From Saprospiraceae bacterium UBA7687 (lineage in GTDB: Bacteria; Bacteroidota; Bacteroidia; Chitinophagales; Saprospiraceae), in the NCBI GenBank assembly GCA_002482845.1, contig DLGT01000047.1:19054-83053 (forward strand): a stretch of 64,000 nt of DNA. Reading direction: 5' to 3'. The notes under the pieces were generated by a model that was given only the letters and a program-made list of their open reading frames with translations, searched no databases and was not told the DNA's origin. A program made the position numbers and the translations under genes. Positions 1 through 8,361 of the stretch are shown here, piece by piece (within the stretch, counting starts at the first letter, position 1; the number at the start of each line of letters is the position of its first letter).

Positions 1-1
1 T

Positions 2-1039
2 CCAGAAGAAAAAGAAAGAGGTATCACTATCAACACTGCACACGTAGAGTATGAAACCGCAAACAGACACTACGCTCACGTAGATTGTCCAGGTCACGCC
101 GATTACGTGAAAAACATGGTAACAGGTGCTGCACAGATGGATGGTGCCATATTAGTATGTGCTGCTACTGATGGTCCAATGCCACAAACAAGAGAGCATA
201 TCCTTCTTGCTAGACAAGTAGGTGTACCTGCTGTAGTAGTATTTATGAATAAAGTAGATCTTGTAGACGATCCAGAAATGTTAGAGCTTGTTGAAATGGA
301 ACTAAGAGAACTTCTTAGTGCTTACCAATTCGACGGTGATAACGCTGCTATCATCCAAGGTTCTGCAATTAAAGCTCTTGAAGGAGATGCTGCTGCAAAA
401 CAAAAGATCATGGATCTTATGGCTGCAGTTGATGCTAATATTCCTGAGCCAGTAAGAGATGTTGATAAGACATTCTTAATGCCAATCGAAGATGTATTCT
501 CAATCACTGGTAGAGGTACTGTAGCAACTGGTAGAATTGAAAGAGGAGTTATCAACACTGGTGACCCTGTTGAAATCATCGGTATGCAGAAGTTAGGTGA
601 TAAACCATTAACTTCTACAGTAACAGGTGTAGAGATGTTCAGAAAGATCCTAGAAAGAGGAGAAGCTGGTGATAACGCTGGTATCCTTTTAAGAGGTATC
701 GATAAAGAAGCAATCAGAAGAGGTATGGTTATTATCAAACCAGGTTCTGTTAAGCCACATGCTCACTTCAAGTGCGAAATTTATGTACTTGGTAAGGATG
801 AAGGTGGAAGACACACACCTTTCTTCAATGGTTACAGACCTCAGTTCTACTTTAGAACTACTGACGTAACTGGTGATGTTAAGTTACCAGATGGCGTTGA
901 GATGGTAATGCCAGGTGATAACGTTTCTTTAGAAGTTAAATTAATAAACCCAATTGCAATGGAGAAAGGTCTTCGTTTTGCGATCAGAGAGGGTGGTAGA
1001 ACTGTAGGTGCAGGTCAGGTAACTGAAATCATTTCCTAA
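2..1039 (+). CDS. tuf: Elongation factor Tu, 5'-truncated by window edge
   Basis: EF-Tu is the GTPase that delivers aminoacyl-tRNA to the ribosomal A site. The open frame runs in from base 2 and gives about 345 residues of the usual ~395; the P-loop region lies before the window. The G3 motif DCPGH, the G4 motif NKVD and the G5 region GSAIKAL are all visible, followed by complete domains 2 and 3 ending in GAGQVTEIIS. The gene heads the translation/transcription cluster and is followed by a strong terminator and tRNA-Trp, the usual Bacteroidota order. A GTG (107) and an ATG (116) inside the frame are internal codons, not starts, because conserved EF-Tu sequence continues upstream of them. Confidence 0.98.
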   Translation, partial: PEEKERGITINTAHVEYETANRHYAHVDCPGHADYVKNMVTGAAQMDGAILVCAATDGPMPQTREHILLARQVGVPAVVVFMNKVDLVDDPEMLELVEMELRELLSAYQFDGDNAAIIQGSAIKALEGDAAAKQKIMDLMAAVDANIPEPVRDVDKTFLMPIEDVFSITGRGTVATGRIERGVINTGDPVEIIGMQKLGDKPLTSTVTGVEMFRKILERGEAGDNAGILLRGIDKEAIRRGMVIIKPGSVKPHAHFKCEIYVLGKDEGGRHTPFFNGYRPQFYFRTTDVTGDVKLPDGVEMVMPGDNVSLEVKLINPIAMEKGLRFAIREGGRTVGAGQVTEIIS

Positions 1040-1070
1040 GTTTTAATCATTCTGTTGTTTTAAAATATTG

Positions 1071-1104
1071 AAAAATTAAGCACTTTCATTAGTGCTTAAT
1101 TTTT
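1071..1104 (+). terminator. Rho-independent terminator after tuf
   Basis: A perfect 14-bp stem (1071-1084 pairing with 1091-1104) closes a 6-nt loop and ends in a T-rich tail. It sits 32 bp after the tuf stop and should separate tuf from tRNA-Trp and secE, at least partly. Confidence 0.8.
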
Positions 1105-1111
1105 CATTTTG

Positions 1112-1132
1112 GTAAAGATTGTGAATCTTTAC
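1112..1132 (+). other. Hairpin immediately 5' of tRNA-Trp
   Basis: GTAAAGATT, a 3-nt loop, then AATCTTTAC form a perfect 9-bp hairpin ending 5 nt before the tRNA. There is no T tract, so it does not look like a terminator. It may be a processing or stability element of a precursor transcript; this is inference. Confidence 0.45.
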
Positions 1133-1137
1133 GATTT

Positions 1138-1210
1138 AGGGGAGTAGCTCAATTGGTAGAGTGGCGGTCTCCAAAACCGTAGGTTGCAGGTTCGAGACCT
1201 GTCTCCCCTG
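1138..1210 (+). tRNA. tRNA-Trp (anticodon CCA)
   Basis: A complete 73-nt cloverleaf. The 7-bp acceptor stem is AGGGGAG/CTCCCCT with discriminator G at 1210. The D arm contains AGCTC-AATTGGTAGA, the anticodon loop is CTCCAAA with CCA at 1171-1173, and the T arm carries GGTTCGAGACC. The CCA tail is not encoded. Its place between tuf and secE is typical of Bacteroidota. Confidence 0.97.
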
Positions 1211-1258
1211 CTTTTATTAATTAATTGTTTCTGCTGGGCAGAATTAAAATTTTTTAAA

Positions 1259-1447
1259 ATGGAGAATATCAGACTATACCTTAGAGAGAGTTATGATGAA
1301 CTAATTAACCATGTTACTTGGCCTACATGGCCTGAGTTATTCAGTAACGCAAGATTGGTGATAGTTTGTACAATTATCATTTCTTTGGTAGTTTTACTTT
1401 TTGATACTGTATTCAATTCTGGTTTGAAAGCAATATACTCATTGTAA
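1259..1447 (+). CDS. secE: Preprotein translocase subunit SecE
   Basis: The 62-residue SecE subunit clamps SecY in the SecYEG inner-membrane translocon. An amphipathic N-terminal part contains the SecE signature around HVTWPTWPEL, followed by one membrane span (about residues 31-53). The ATG at 1259 is chosen: an upstream in-frame start at 1184 would begin inside tRNA-Trp and add a non-conserved leader. The length matches the short single-span SecE of most bacteria. It lies 22 bp before nusG, as in nearly all bacteria. Confidence 0.95.
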   Translation: MENIRLYLRESYDELINHVTWPTWPELFSNARLVIVCTIIISLVVLLFDTVFNSGLKAIYSL

Positions 1448-1469
1448 TCGAGCATTAAACATATTTCCA

Positions 1470-2018
1470 ATGTCTGAAGATAAGAAGTGGTACTCATTAA
1501 GGGTCGTAAGTGGTAAAGAGAAGAGTATTAAAGAACGTATAGAACTTGAAATACAACGTAATAAATGGGAAGACATTGTTACTCAGGTATTGGTACCATC
1601 TGAAAAGGTATATAAGATCCGTAATGGAAAAAAAGTTATCCTTGAGCGAAATATTTTGCCGGGATATATCCTTGTTGAAGCACTTCAGTCAAAGTTTTCA
1701 GGAGAAATTGTACAGACTATATCAAACGTACTTAATGTCATACACTTTTTAGGAAAGAATCATCCGATTCCAATGACTCAAGTGGAAGCTAACAGAATGC
1801 TTGGTAAAGTAGATGACTCCCAAGATGTTTCAGCAGCTATGATTGAGCCATTCTTGGTAGGAGAGACTGTCAAAATCATTGATGGTCCATTTAATGATTT
1901 TATTGGGGATGTTAAAGAAGTGAACGAAGACAAGAAAAAATTAAAAGTAATTGTGAAAATATTTGGTAGAGGGACAGAGGTGGAGTTGAATTATATGCAA
2001 GTAGAAAAACAATCTTAA
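1470..2018 (+). CDS. nusG: Transcription termination/antitermination factor NusG
   Basis: 182 residues. NusG binds the RNA polymerase clamp and links it to Rho or the ribosome. The N-terminal NGN domain starts with KKWYSLRVVSGKEKSIKERI and holds the NILPGYILVE segment. A flexible linker leads to the C-terminal KOW domain (about residues 128-180) with the motif VKIIDGPFNDFIGDV. The position between secE and rplK is standard and suggests co-transcription with the ribosomal protein genes. Confidence 0.97.
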   Translation: MSEDKKWYSLRVVSGKEKSIKERIELEIQRNKWEDIVTQVLVPSEKVYKIRNGKKVILERNILPGYILVEALQSKFSGEIVQTISNVLNVIHFLGKNHPIPMTQVEANRMLGKVDDSQDVSAAMIEPFLVGETVKIIDGPFNDFIGDVKEVNEDKKKLKVIVKIFGRGTEVELNYMQVEKQS

Positions 2019-2094
2019 AATAAACCTGACTTTAGATCATATTTGATGCTTCCCTAAAGTCATAGTATTAATTTTTAATAAACCAGATAGTAAA

Positions 2095-2562
2095 ATGGCA
2101 AAAGAAATTCAAACATATGTAAAGCTTCAGGTGAAAGGCGGACAAGCAAATCCAGCACCACCAGTTGGACCTGCATTAGGTTCTAAGGGTTTGAATATAA
2201 TGGAGTTTTGTAAAAGATTTAATGCAGAAACACAAGATAGCATTGGTAAAATATTACCTGTGCTTATTACTGTTTACAAAGATAAGTCTTTTGATTTCGT
2301 TATAAAGACACCACCTGCAGCAATTCAGTTGATGGAAATCACAAAATTAAAGAGTGGTTCTGCACAACCAAACCGTAACAAAGTAGCTTCTGTTACTTGG
2401 GATCAAGTTAAAGGTATTGCAGAAAACAAAATGAAAGACCTTAATGCATTTACAGTAGAGTCTGCTATGAAAATGGTAGCTGGTACTGCTAGAAGTATGG
2501 GTATCACTATCAGTGGAGATGCACCTTGGGGCAATCCAGTGGTAGCTGAAGAAGAAGCATAA
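2095..2562 (+). CDS. rplK: 50S ribosomal protein L11
   Basis: 155 residues. L11 binds the GTPase-associated region of 23S rRNA and contacts elongation factors. The N-terminal domain shows the conserved PPVGPALGSKGLNIMEFCK stretch. The C-terminal rRNA-binding domain ends with a short acidic tail VVAEEEA beyond the usual ~141-residue length. The 76-bp gap after nusG contains no obvious terminator, so read-through from secE-nusG is expected. Confidence 0.98.
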   Translation: MAKEIQTYVKLQVKGGQANPAPPVGPALGSKGLNIMEFCKRFNAETQDSIGKILPVLITVYKDKSFDFVIKTPPAAIQLMEITKLKSGSAQPNRNKVASVTWDQVKGIAENKMKDLNAFTVESAMKMVAGTARSMGITISGDAPWGNPVVAEEEA

Positions 2563-2628
2563 TTATTTATTCATCGGTAAGGGAGTTGTTTTTAAATAGA
2601 TAACGCTAATACCTTAAAATTTATTTAA

Positions 2629-3321
2629 ATGGCAAAAGTTAGTAAAAAAAGGCAGATTGCAAATGCCAAAGTAGACGCTACTAAGTTTTACGCTCTTAAA
2701 GATGCTGTATCACTTGTTAAAGAAGTCAACACTACCAAATTTGATGCTTCAGTAGATCTTCATATCCGTTTGGGTGTAGATCCTAGAAAGGCTGACCAAG
2801 CAATCAGAGGTACCGTATCTCTTCCGCACGGAACAGGTAAAGTTAAAAGAGTACTCGTTTTATGTACACCAGACAAAGAAGCAGAAGCTAAAGCAGCAGG
2901 AGCAGATTATGCTGGATTGGATGAGTATATTACAAAAATCGGACAAGGATGGACAGATGTTGATGTGATCATTGCAATGCCAAGTGTTATGGCAAAAGTT
3001 GGTCAGATCGGTAGAATATTAGGTCCAAGAGGTTTGATGCCTAACCCTAAAACAGGTACAGTAACTATTAATGTAGGTGCTGCTGTAGAAGAAGTGAAAG
3101 CGGGTAAAATATCATTCAGAGTAGATAAATATGGTATCATACATTCACCAATAGGAAGAGTGTCGTTCACTCCAGAGAAATTGGCTGAGAATGCTATGGA
3201 ATTGATCTCTACTTTAGAGAAAATGAAGCCATCTACTGCAAAAGGTATTTATATGAAGTCAGTAAGCCTTGCAAGTACCATGAGTCCAGGTATTTCTGTT
3301 GATACTAAAACCATTAAATAA
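2629..3321 (+). CDS. rplA: 50S ribosomal protein L1
   Basis: 230 residues, the normal bacterial length. L1 forms the mobile stalk that helps release deacylated tRNA and in many bacteria represses its own operon. Visible family motifs are LGVDPRKADQ, GTGK, the LGPRGLMPNPKTGTV signature near residues 128-142 and the terminal KSVSLASTMSPGI block. Start ATG at 2629 follows an A/T-rich stretch. rplJ follows after 18 bp. Confidence 0.98.
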   Translation: MAKVSKKRQIANAKVDATKFYALKDAVSLVKEVNTTKFDASVDLHIRLGVDPRKADQAIRGTVSLPHGTGKVKRVLVLCTPDKEAEAKAAGADYAGLDEYITKIGQGWTDVDVIIAMPSVMAKVGQIGRILGPRGLMPNPKTGTVTINVGAAVEEVKAGKISFRVDKYGIIHSPIGRVSFTPEKLAENAMELISTLEKMKPSTAKGIYMKSVSLASTMSPGISVDTKTIK

Positions 3322-3339
3322 ACCATAAAATATATTCAA

Positions 3340-3864
3340 ATGACACGTACAGATAAAGGTTTATTAATAGAAGAGTTAAAAGAAAAGTTTGAAAATTCAT
3401 CGTACTTTTATGTAACGGATGCTTCGACTTTGACAGTAGCCAAAATCAATCAACTTAGAAGAATTTGTTTCGAAAAGGGAGTTGAAGTTAAAACTGTGAA
3501 AAATGCACTTGCTGTAAAAGCAATGAGTGAGCAGGCAGACAGTAAAAATTTCAAAGGAATTTTTGATGCTTTTAAAGGTCAAAGTACAATTCTATTTTCA
3601 GAGGATGGTAAGCTTCCAGCTGCGATCATCAAAGAATTTAGAGGTAAAGATGCTAGACCAATTTTAAAAGCAGCATATATTGATTCAGATATTTTCTTTG
3701 GTGATGATCAGCTAGATATCTTAACGAAACTTAAAACTAAGAATGAGCTTATTGGTGATGTAATATTTATGTTACAATCTCCAGCTCAGAATGTTATAAG
3801 TGCACTTAAGTCTGGTGGAGCTACCATAGCAGGTGTATTAAAGACTCTTGAAGAGAGAGGATAG
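3340..3864 (+). CDS. rplJ: 50S ribosomal protein L10
   Basis: 174 residues. L10 anchors the L7/L12 dimers to the ribosome as the stalk base. The globular N-terminal domain has the usual K-x-LL-IEELKEKFENSSYFYVTD start. The C-terminal helical part that binds L12 dimers ends in VLKTLEERG. In many bacteria L10 or L10-L12 represses translation from the rplJ leader; here the leader is only 18 bp after rplA, so such a site would overlap rplA. Confidence 0.97.
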   Translation: MTRTDKGLLIEELKEKFENSSYFYVTDASTLTVAKINQLRRICFEKGVEVKTVKNALAVKAMSEQADSKNFKGIFDAFKGQSTILFSEDGKLPAAIIKEFRGKDARPILKAAYIDSDIFFGDDQLDILTKLKTKNELIGDVIFMLQSPAQNVISALKSGGATIAGVLKTLEERG

Positions 3865-3959
3865 TTTTATATGTATCCCTAAGGGGAATTTTAATGTTAC
3901 GTTATAGCTTCCAATCTTAACGCATTTTTTTATCAAAATTAATTAAAAACCATTATATC

Positions 3960-4337
3960 ATGGCAGATTTAAAATCATTCGCAGAGCAATTAGTAAACTT
4001 AACAGTTAAAGAAGTAAGTGAATTAGCTCAAATCCTTAAAGATGAGTACGGTATCGAACCAGCAGCAGCAGCAGTTGCAGTAGCAGCAGGTCCAGCAGCA
4101 GCAGCAGCAGAAGCTCCAGCTGAAAAAACTGAATTCGATGTACACTTAACTTCAGCAGGTGCTAACAAATTAGCTATCGTTAAAGAAGTTAAAACTCTTC
4201 TTAACTTAGGTTTGAAGGAAGCAAAAGACATCGTAGATGCTGCTCCTGCATTACTTAAAGGTGGCGCTTCAAAAGCTGAAGCAGAATCTATCAAAGCAGC
4301 TTTGGAAGGAGCAGGTGCTTCTGTTGAGTTGAAGTAA
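3960..4337 (+). CDS. rplL: 50S ribosomal protein L7/L12
   Basis: 125 residues. This is the flexible stalk protein present in several copies per ribosome that recruits translation factors. The N-terminal dimerisation domain (about 1-33) is followed by an Ala-rich hinge (about 36-55, poly-GCA codons) and the C-terminal factor-binding domain with EKTEFDVHL and AIVKEVKTLLNLGLKEAKD. Codon use is strongly biased, as expected for a highly expressed gene. A structured noncoding region separates it from rpoB. Confidence 0.98.
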   Translation: MADLKSFAEQLVNLTVKEVSELAQILKDEYGIEPAAAAVAVAAGPAAAAAEAPAEKTEFDVHLTSAGANKLAIVKEVKTLLNLGLKEAKDIVDAAPALLKGGASKAEAESIKAALEGAGASVELK

Positions 4338-4355
4338 TTTGATAAGTTTTATATG

Positions 4356-4450
4356 GACTTAATTTCAGAAGTTAAGTCTGAAAATAAATGACATCTGGCT
4401 TAACTGACCTTCTGGTTGGTTAAGCCTATTGTCATTAATGACATTTTTTT
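4356..4450 (+). promoter_or_regulatory. rplL-rpoB intergenic attenuator candidate
   Basis: Three consecutive helices are visible: GACTTAA (4356) with TTAAGTC (4372); GGCTTAAC (4397) with GTTAAGCC (4419); and the palindrome TGTCATTAATGACA (4430-4443) followed directly by seven T. TGTCATT at 4430 can alternatively pair with AATGACA at 4387, extending the middle hairpin and disarming the last one. This suits partial termination that sets the ratio of ribosomal protein to polymerase mRNA, as known between rplL and rpoB in E. coli; function here is inferred. Confidence 0.5.
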
Positions 4451-4508
4451 GAACAATTTGAACCATTTTGTTCTTTATTTAACGAATTTCGCTAAACAAA
4501 TATAAAGT

Positions 4509-7500
4509 ATGACATCAAACGGAGTAGCAACCGCAGCCGGAAATAATAGAGTCAACTTCGGCAAAATTAAATTAGCAAACCAATATCCTGACTTACTCGA
4601 GATTCAAATAAAATCTTTTCAGGAGTTCTTCCAATTAGAAACTACCCCGGAAAATAGAGGGAACGAAGGTTTGTACCGGGTTTTTCAGGAAAATTTTCCA
4701 ATATCGGATGCTAGAAACATTTTCGTACTCGAATTTTTAGATTACTTCATAGATCCACCTAGATACTCCATCGAGGAGTGTATGCAAAGAGGTCTGACTT
4801 ACAGCGTTCCTTTGAAAGCGAAGTTGAGACTTTCATGTAATGATGAAGAACACGTAGATTTCCAAACTATCGTTCAAGATGTATTCTTAGGAAATATTCC
4901 TTATATGACTAATAAGGGTACATTTATGATCAATGGTGCTGAAAGAGTTGTTGTTTCTCAATTGCATAGATCACCAGGTGTATTTTTTAGTCAGACATTT
5001 CACCCTAATGGTACAAAGATATTCTCTGCAAGGGTAATACCTTTCAAAGGGGCTTGGATGGAGTTTGCAACAGATATTAACTCTGTAATGTATGCCTATA
5101 TCGATAGAAAGAAGAAGTTTCCAGTTACCACTCTACTTAGAGCAATAGGCTTTGATTCAGATAGAGATATATTGAATCTTTTTGATCTTGCTGAAGAAAT
5201 CACGACAGATAAACAATCTCTAAAAGCTGCAGTTGGTAGAAAACTTGCTGCAAGGGTTTTGAGAAAGTGGACAGAAGATTTTGTAGATGAAGATACTGGT
5301 GAAGTTGTAACAATCGAAAGAAATGAAATCATCTTAGAAAGAGATGTAATCTTGGACGAAGATAACATAGATTTAATTTCTGATGTAGACACTGATACAA
5401 TTATTCTTCAAAAGGAGAACCTTGAAGAAGATTATTCTATCATCTATAACACATTGCAAAAAGACCCGTCATCTTCTGAAGTTGAAGCGGTCATACAAAT
5501 ATATAGACAATTAAGAGGTACTGATCCACCCGATGAAGAGACCGCGCGTGGTATCATCGATAAATTGTTTTTCTCGGATAAGAGATACAATTTAGGTGAG
5601 GTAGGTAGATATAAAATAAATAGAAAACTAAAACTAGATATTAGTAGAGATACTTTGGTTCTTACAAAAGAAGACATTATTTCTATCGTAAAATATCTTG
5701 TAAGTTTAGTAAACCAGAAAGCAGAGCTTGATGATATTGACCATTTAGCTAACAGAAGAGTTAGAACAGTTGGTGAACAATTATATGCTCAGTTTGGTGT
5801 AGGTTTGGCAAGGATGACACGTACTATTCGTGAAAGGATGAACGTGAGAGATAATGAAGTATTTACTCCAATAGATCTTATCAACGCTAGAACTTTATCA
5901 TCTGTCATAAACTCATTCTTCGGTACAAGTCAACTATCTCAGTTCTTAGATCAAACCAATCCATTATCTGAAATAACACACAAACGTAGGATTTCAGCGC
6001 TAGGGCCAGGTGGTTTGTCAAGAGAAAGAGCAGGTTTTGAGGTTAGGGACGTTCACTACTCTCACTACGGTAGACTTTGTACAATTGAAACTCCAGAAGG
6101 ACCAAATATCGGTTTGATATCTACACTTTGCGTACACGCAAAGGTAAATAAAATGGGTTTCTTAGAGACTCCTTACCGTAAAGTTACTGATGGAAAAGTA
6201 GATATGTCTGGAGATATTCTTTACTTATCTGCAGAAGCAGAAGATTACAGAAGAATAGCTCAGGCAAATGCAGTGATCAATGAATCTGGTGCATTCACAA
6301 GTGATAGGATTAAGTCTAGAGAGCACGGTGAATTCCCTGTATTGACGCCTTCTGAGCTTGAATATATGGATATCGCACCAAACCAAATCGTAGGTGTATC
6401 TGCATCTTTGATTCCTTTCCTTGAAAATGATGATGCCAATAGAGCCTTGATGGGTTCTAACATGCAACGTCAAGCGCTTCCGCTAGTAAGACCAAAGTCA
6501 CCAATCGTTGGTACAGGTCTTGAAGCTAAAGTTGCTGAAGATTCAAATATGTTGATCAATGCTGAAGGTGAAGGTGTTGTTGAATACGTTGATGCTAACG
6601 AAATCGTTATTAGATACGATAGATCTGAAGAAGAATTGCTTGTTTCTTTTGATGACAATCTTAAGAAATACAACCTTACCAAGTTTATCAGAACTAACCA
6701 AGGCTCGTGTATCAACCTTAAACCAATTGTTAAAAAAGGACAAAGGGTAAGAAAAGGAAGTTTGCTTTGTGAGGGTTATGCGACTGAAAATGGTGAATTG
6801 GCTTTAGGTCAAAATCTTCAAGTAGCATTCATGCCTTGGAAAGGTTATAACTTTGAAGATGCGATCGTACTTTCTGAAAGAGTTGTAAAAGAAGATATTT
6901 TCACATCTTTGCATATCGAAAGTTATGAAATTGATGTGAGAGATACCAAATTAGGTGAAGAAGAATTGACCAATGATATTCCTAACGTAAGTGAAGAAGC
7001 AACCAAAGACCTTGATGAGAATGGTATCATTCGTATCGGCGCTTGGGTGAAAGAAGGAGATATCTTGATTGGTAAAATTACACCTAAGGGAGAATCTGAT
7101 CCTACTCCTGAAGAAAAGCTTTTGAGAGCTATCTTTGGTGATAAAGCAGGTGATGTAAAAGATGCATCTTTAAAGGCATCTCCATCTACGCAAGGTGTTG
7201 TCATTAGTAAGCAATTGTTCGCTAGAGCTAAGAAGGATAAATTCCAAAAAGTTCAAGAGAAAGAGTTGTTATCTAAATTAGAAGACACTCATGCGATCAA
7301 TATGAATGAGCTTAAAACCATTCTAGTTGATAAGTTGATGACTTTACTTGATGGTAAAATTTCTGAAGGCGTTCGTAGTATATACAACGAAGAATTAATA
7401 CCAAAAGGTGCTAAGTTTACACCTAAGTCTTTCAAAGAACTTGATTATTCTCAAGTAGATTATTCAGGTTGGACAAAAGATGGTGCAAATAATGAGTTGA

Positions 7501-8330
7501 TTGCTAGATTATTACACAATTACTCTATCAAAGTTAACGAGGAGCTTGGTAGATATAAGCGTGAGAAATTTAATATCAGTATAGGTGACGAGTTACCAGC
7601 AGGTGTATTAAAACTTGCTAAAGTTTATCTTGCTAAAAAGAGAAAACTGAAAGTAGGTGATAAGCTTGCGGGAAGACACGGAAATAAAGGTATTGTATCT
7701 AGAATAGTTAGGGATGAAGACATGCCTTTCTTGGAAGATGGAACACCTGTAGATATCGTACTAAACCCATTGGGTGTACCATCAAGGATGAACCTTGGTC
7801 AGATTTTTGAGACTGTATTGGGCTGGGCTGGAAAGAGCCTTAATGTTAAATTTGCAACTCCAATCTTTGACGGTGCGAGTTTGGCGGAAATTGAACAATA
7901 CATCGAAAAAGCTGGTCTACCTGCATATGGTCAAACGTATTTGTATGATGGTGAAACAGGAGATAAATTCCACCAACAGGCGACTGTCGGAGTTATCTAC
8001 ATGTTGAAATTATCACACATGGTGGATGACAAAATGCACGCAAGATCTATCGGACCATACTCATTGATCACACAGCAACCTTTGGGTGGTAAAGCTCAGT
8101 TCGGTGGACAGAGATTTGGAGAGATGGAAGTTTGGGCACTTGAAGCGTATGGTGCTGCTAATATTCTACGTGAGTTATTGACGATCAAGTCGGATGATAT
8201 CATCGGTAGAGCAAAAGCATATGAAGCCATCGTAAAAGGTGACAATATTCCTGATTCTAACATCCCTGAGTCATTTAATGTATTGGTACATGAACTCAGA
8301 GGTTTAGCTCTTGATATTAAATTTGATTAA
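4509..8330 (+). CDS. rpoB: DNA-directed RNA polymerase subunit beta
   Basis: 1273 residues. The beta subunit forms one pincer and half of the active site of RNA polymerase. The rifampicin-binding region is intact (FFGTSQLSQFLDQTNPL ... KRRISALGPGGL, about residues 470-500). GRLCTIETPEGPNIGLI follows, and the C-terminal block GGKAQFGGQRFGEMEVWALE is complete. H at the KRR-adjacent position and S in RISALG are the usual sensitive residues. Start ATG 4509 gives a normal N-terminus (VNFGKIKLANQYPDLLEIQ). rpoC follows after 31 bp. Confidence 0.98.
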   Translation: MTSNGVATAAGNNRVNFGKIKLANQYPDLLEIQIKSFQEFFQLETTPENRGNEGLYRVFQENFPISDARNIFVLEFLDYFIDPPRYSIEECMQRGLTYSVPLKAKLRLSCNDEEHVDFQTIVQDVFLGNIPYMTNKGTFMINGAERVVVSQLHRSPGVFFSQTFHPNGTKIFSARVIPFKGAWMEFATDINSVMYAYIDRKKKFPVTTLLRAIGFDSDRDILNLFDLAEEITTDKQSLKAAVGRKLAARVLRKWTEDFVDEDTGEVVTIERNEIILERDVILDEDNIDLISDVDTDTIILQKENLEEDYSIIYNTLQKDPSSSEVEAVIQIYRQLRGTDPPDEETARGIIDKLFFSDKRYNLGEVGRYKINRKLKLDISRDTLVLTKEDIISIVKYLVSLVNQKAELDDIDHLANRRVRTVGEQLYAQFGVGLARMTRTIRERMNVRDNEVFTPIDLINARTLSSVINSFFGTSQLSQFLDQTNPLSEITHKRRISALGPGGLSRERAGFEVRDVHYSHYGRLCTIETPEGPNIGLISTLCVHAKVNKMGFLETPYRKVTDGKVDMSGDILYLSAEAEDYRRIAQANAVINESGAFTSDRIKSREHGEFPVLTPSELEYMDIAPNQIVGVSASLIPFLENDDANRALMGSNMQRQALPLVRPKSPIVGTGLEAKVAEDSNMLINAEGEGVVEYVDANEIVIRYDRSEEELLVSFDDNLKKYNLTKFIRTNQGSCINLKPIVKKGQRVRKGSLLCEGYATENGELALGQNLQVAFMPWKGYNFEDAIVLSERVVKEDIFTSLHIESYEIDVRDTKLGEEELTNDIPNVSEEATKDLDENGIIRIGAWVKEGDILIGKITPKGESDPTPEEKLLRAIFGDKAGDVKDASLKASPSTQGVVISKQLFARAKKDKFQKVQEKELLSKLEDTHAINMNELKTILVDKLMTLLDGKISEGVRSIYNEELIPKGAKFTPKSFKELDYSQVDYSGWTKDGANNELIARLLHNYSIKVNEELGRYKREKFNISIGDELPAGVLKLAKVYLAKKRKLKVGDKLAGRHGNKGIVSRIVRDEDMPFLEDGTPVDIVLNPLGVPSRMNLGQIFETVLGWAGKSLNVKFATPIFDGASLAEIEQYIEKAGLPAYGQTYLYDGETGDKFHQQATVGVIYMLKLSHMVDDKMHARSIGPYSLITQQPLGGKAQFGGQRFGEMEVWALEAYGAANILRELLTIKSDDIIGRAKAYEAIVKGDNIPDSNIPESFNVLVHELRGLALDIKFD

Positions 8331-8361
8331 AAGAATTTTTTAACGTTATATATTTTATATT

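Noticed and set aside
1184..1258. Longer secE reading frame starting inside tRNA-Trp
   Set aside because: It would overlap the tRNA and add a leader unlike SecE; the ATG at 1259 gives the normal 62-residue protein.
4065..4110. GCA trinucleotide repeat
   Set aside because: It encodes the flexible Ala hinge of L7/L12, normal for the family.
4028..4294. Ala/Ser-rich minus-strand reading frame over rplL
   Set aside because: It is the shadow of the Ala-rich L7/L12 hinge and biased codons; no independent start or homology.
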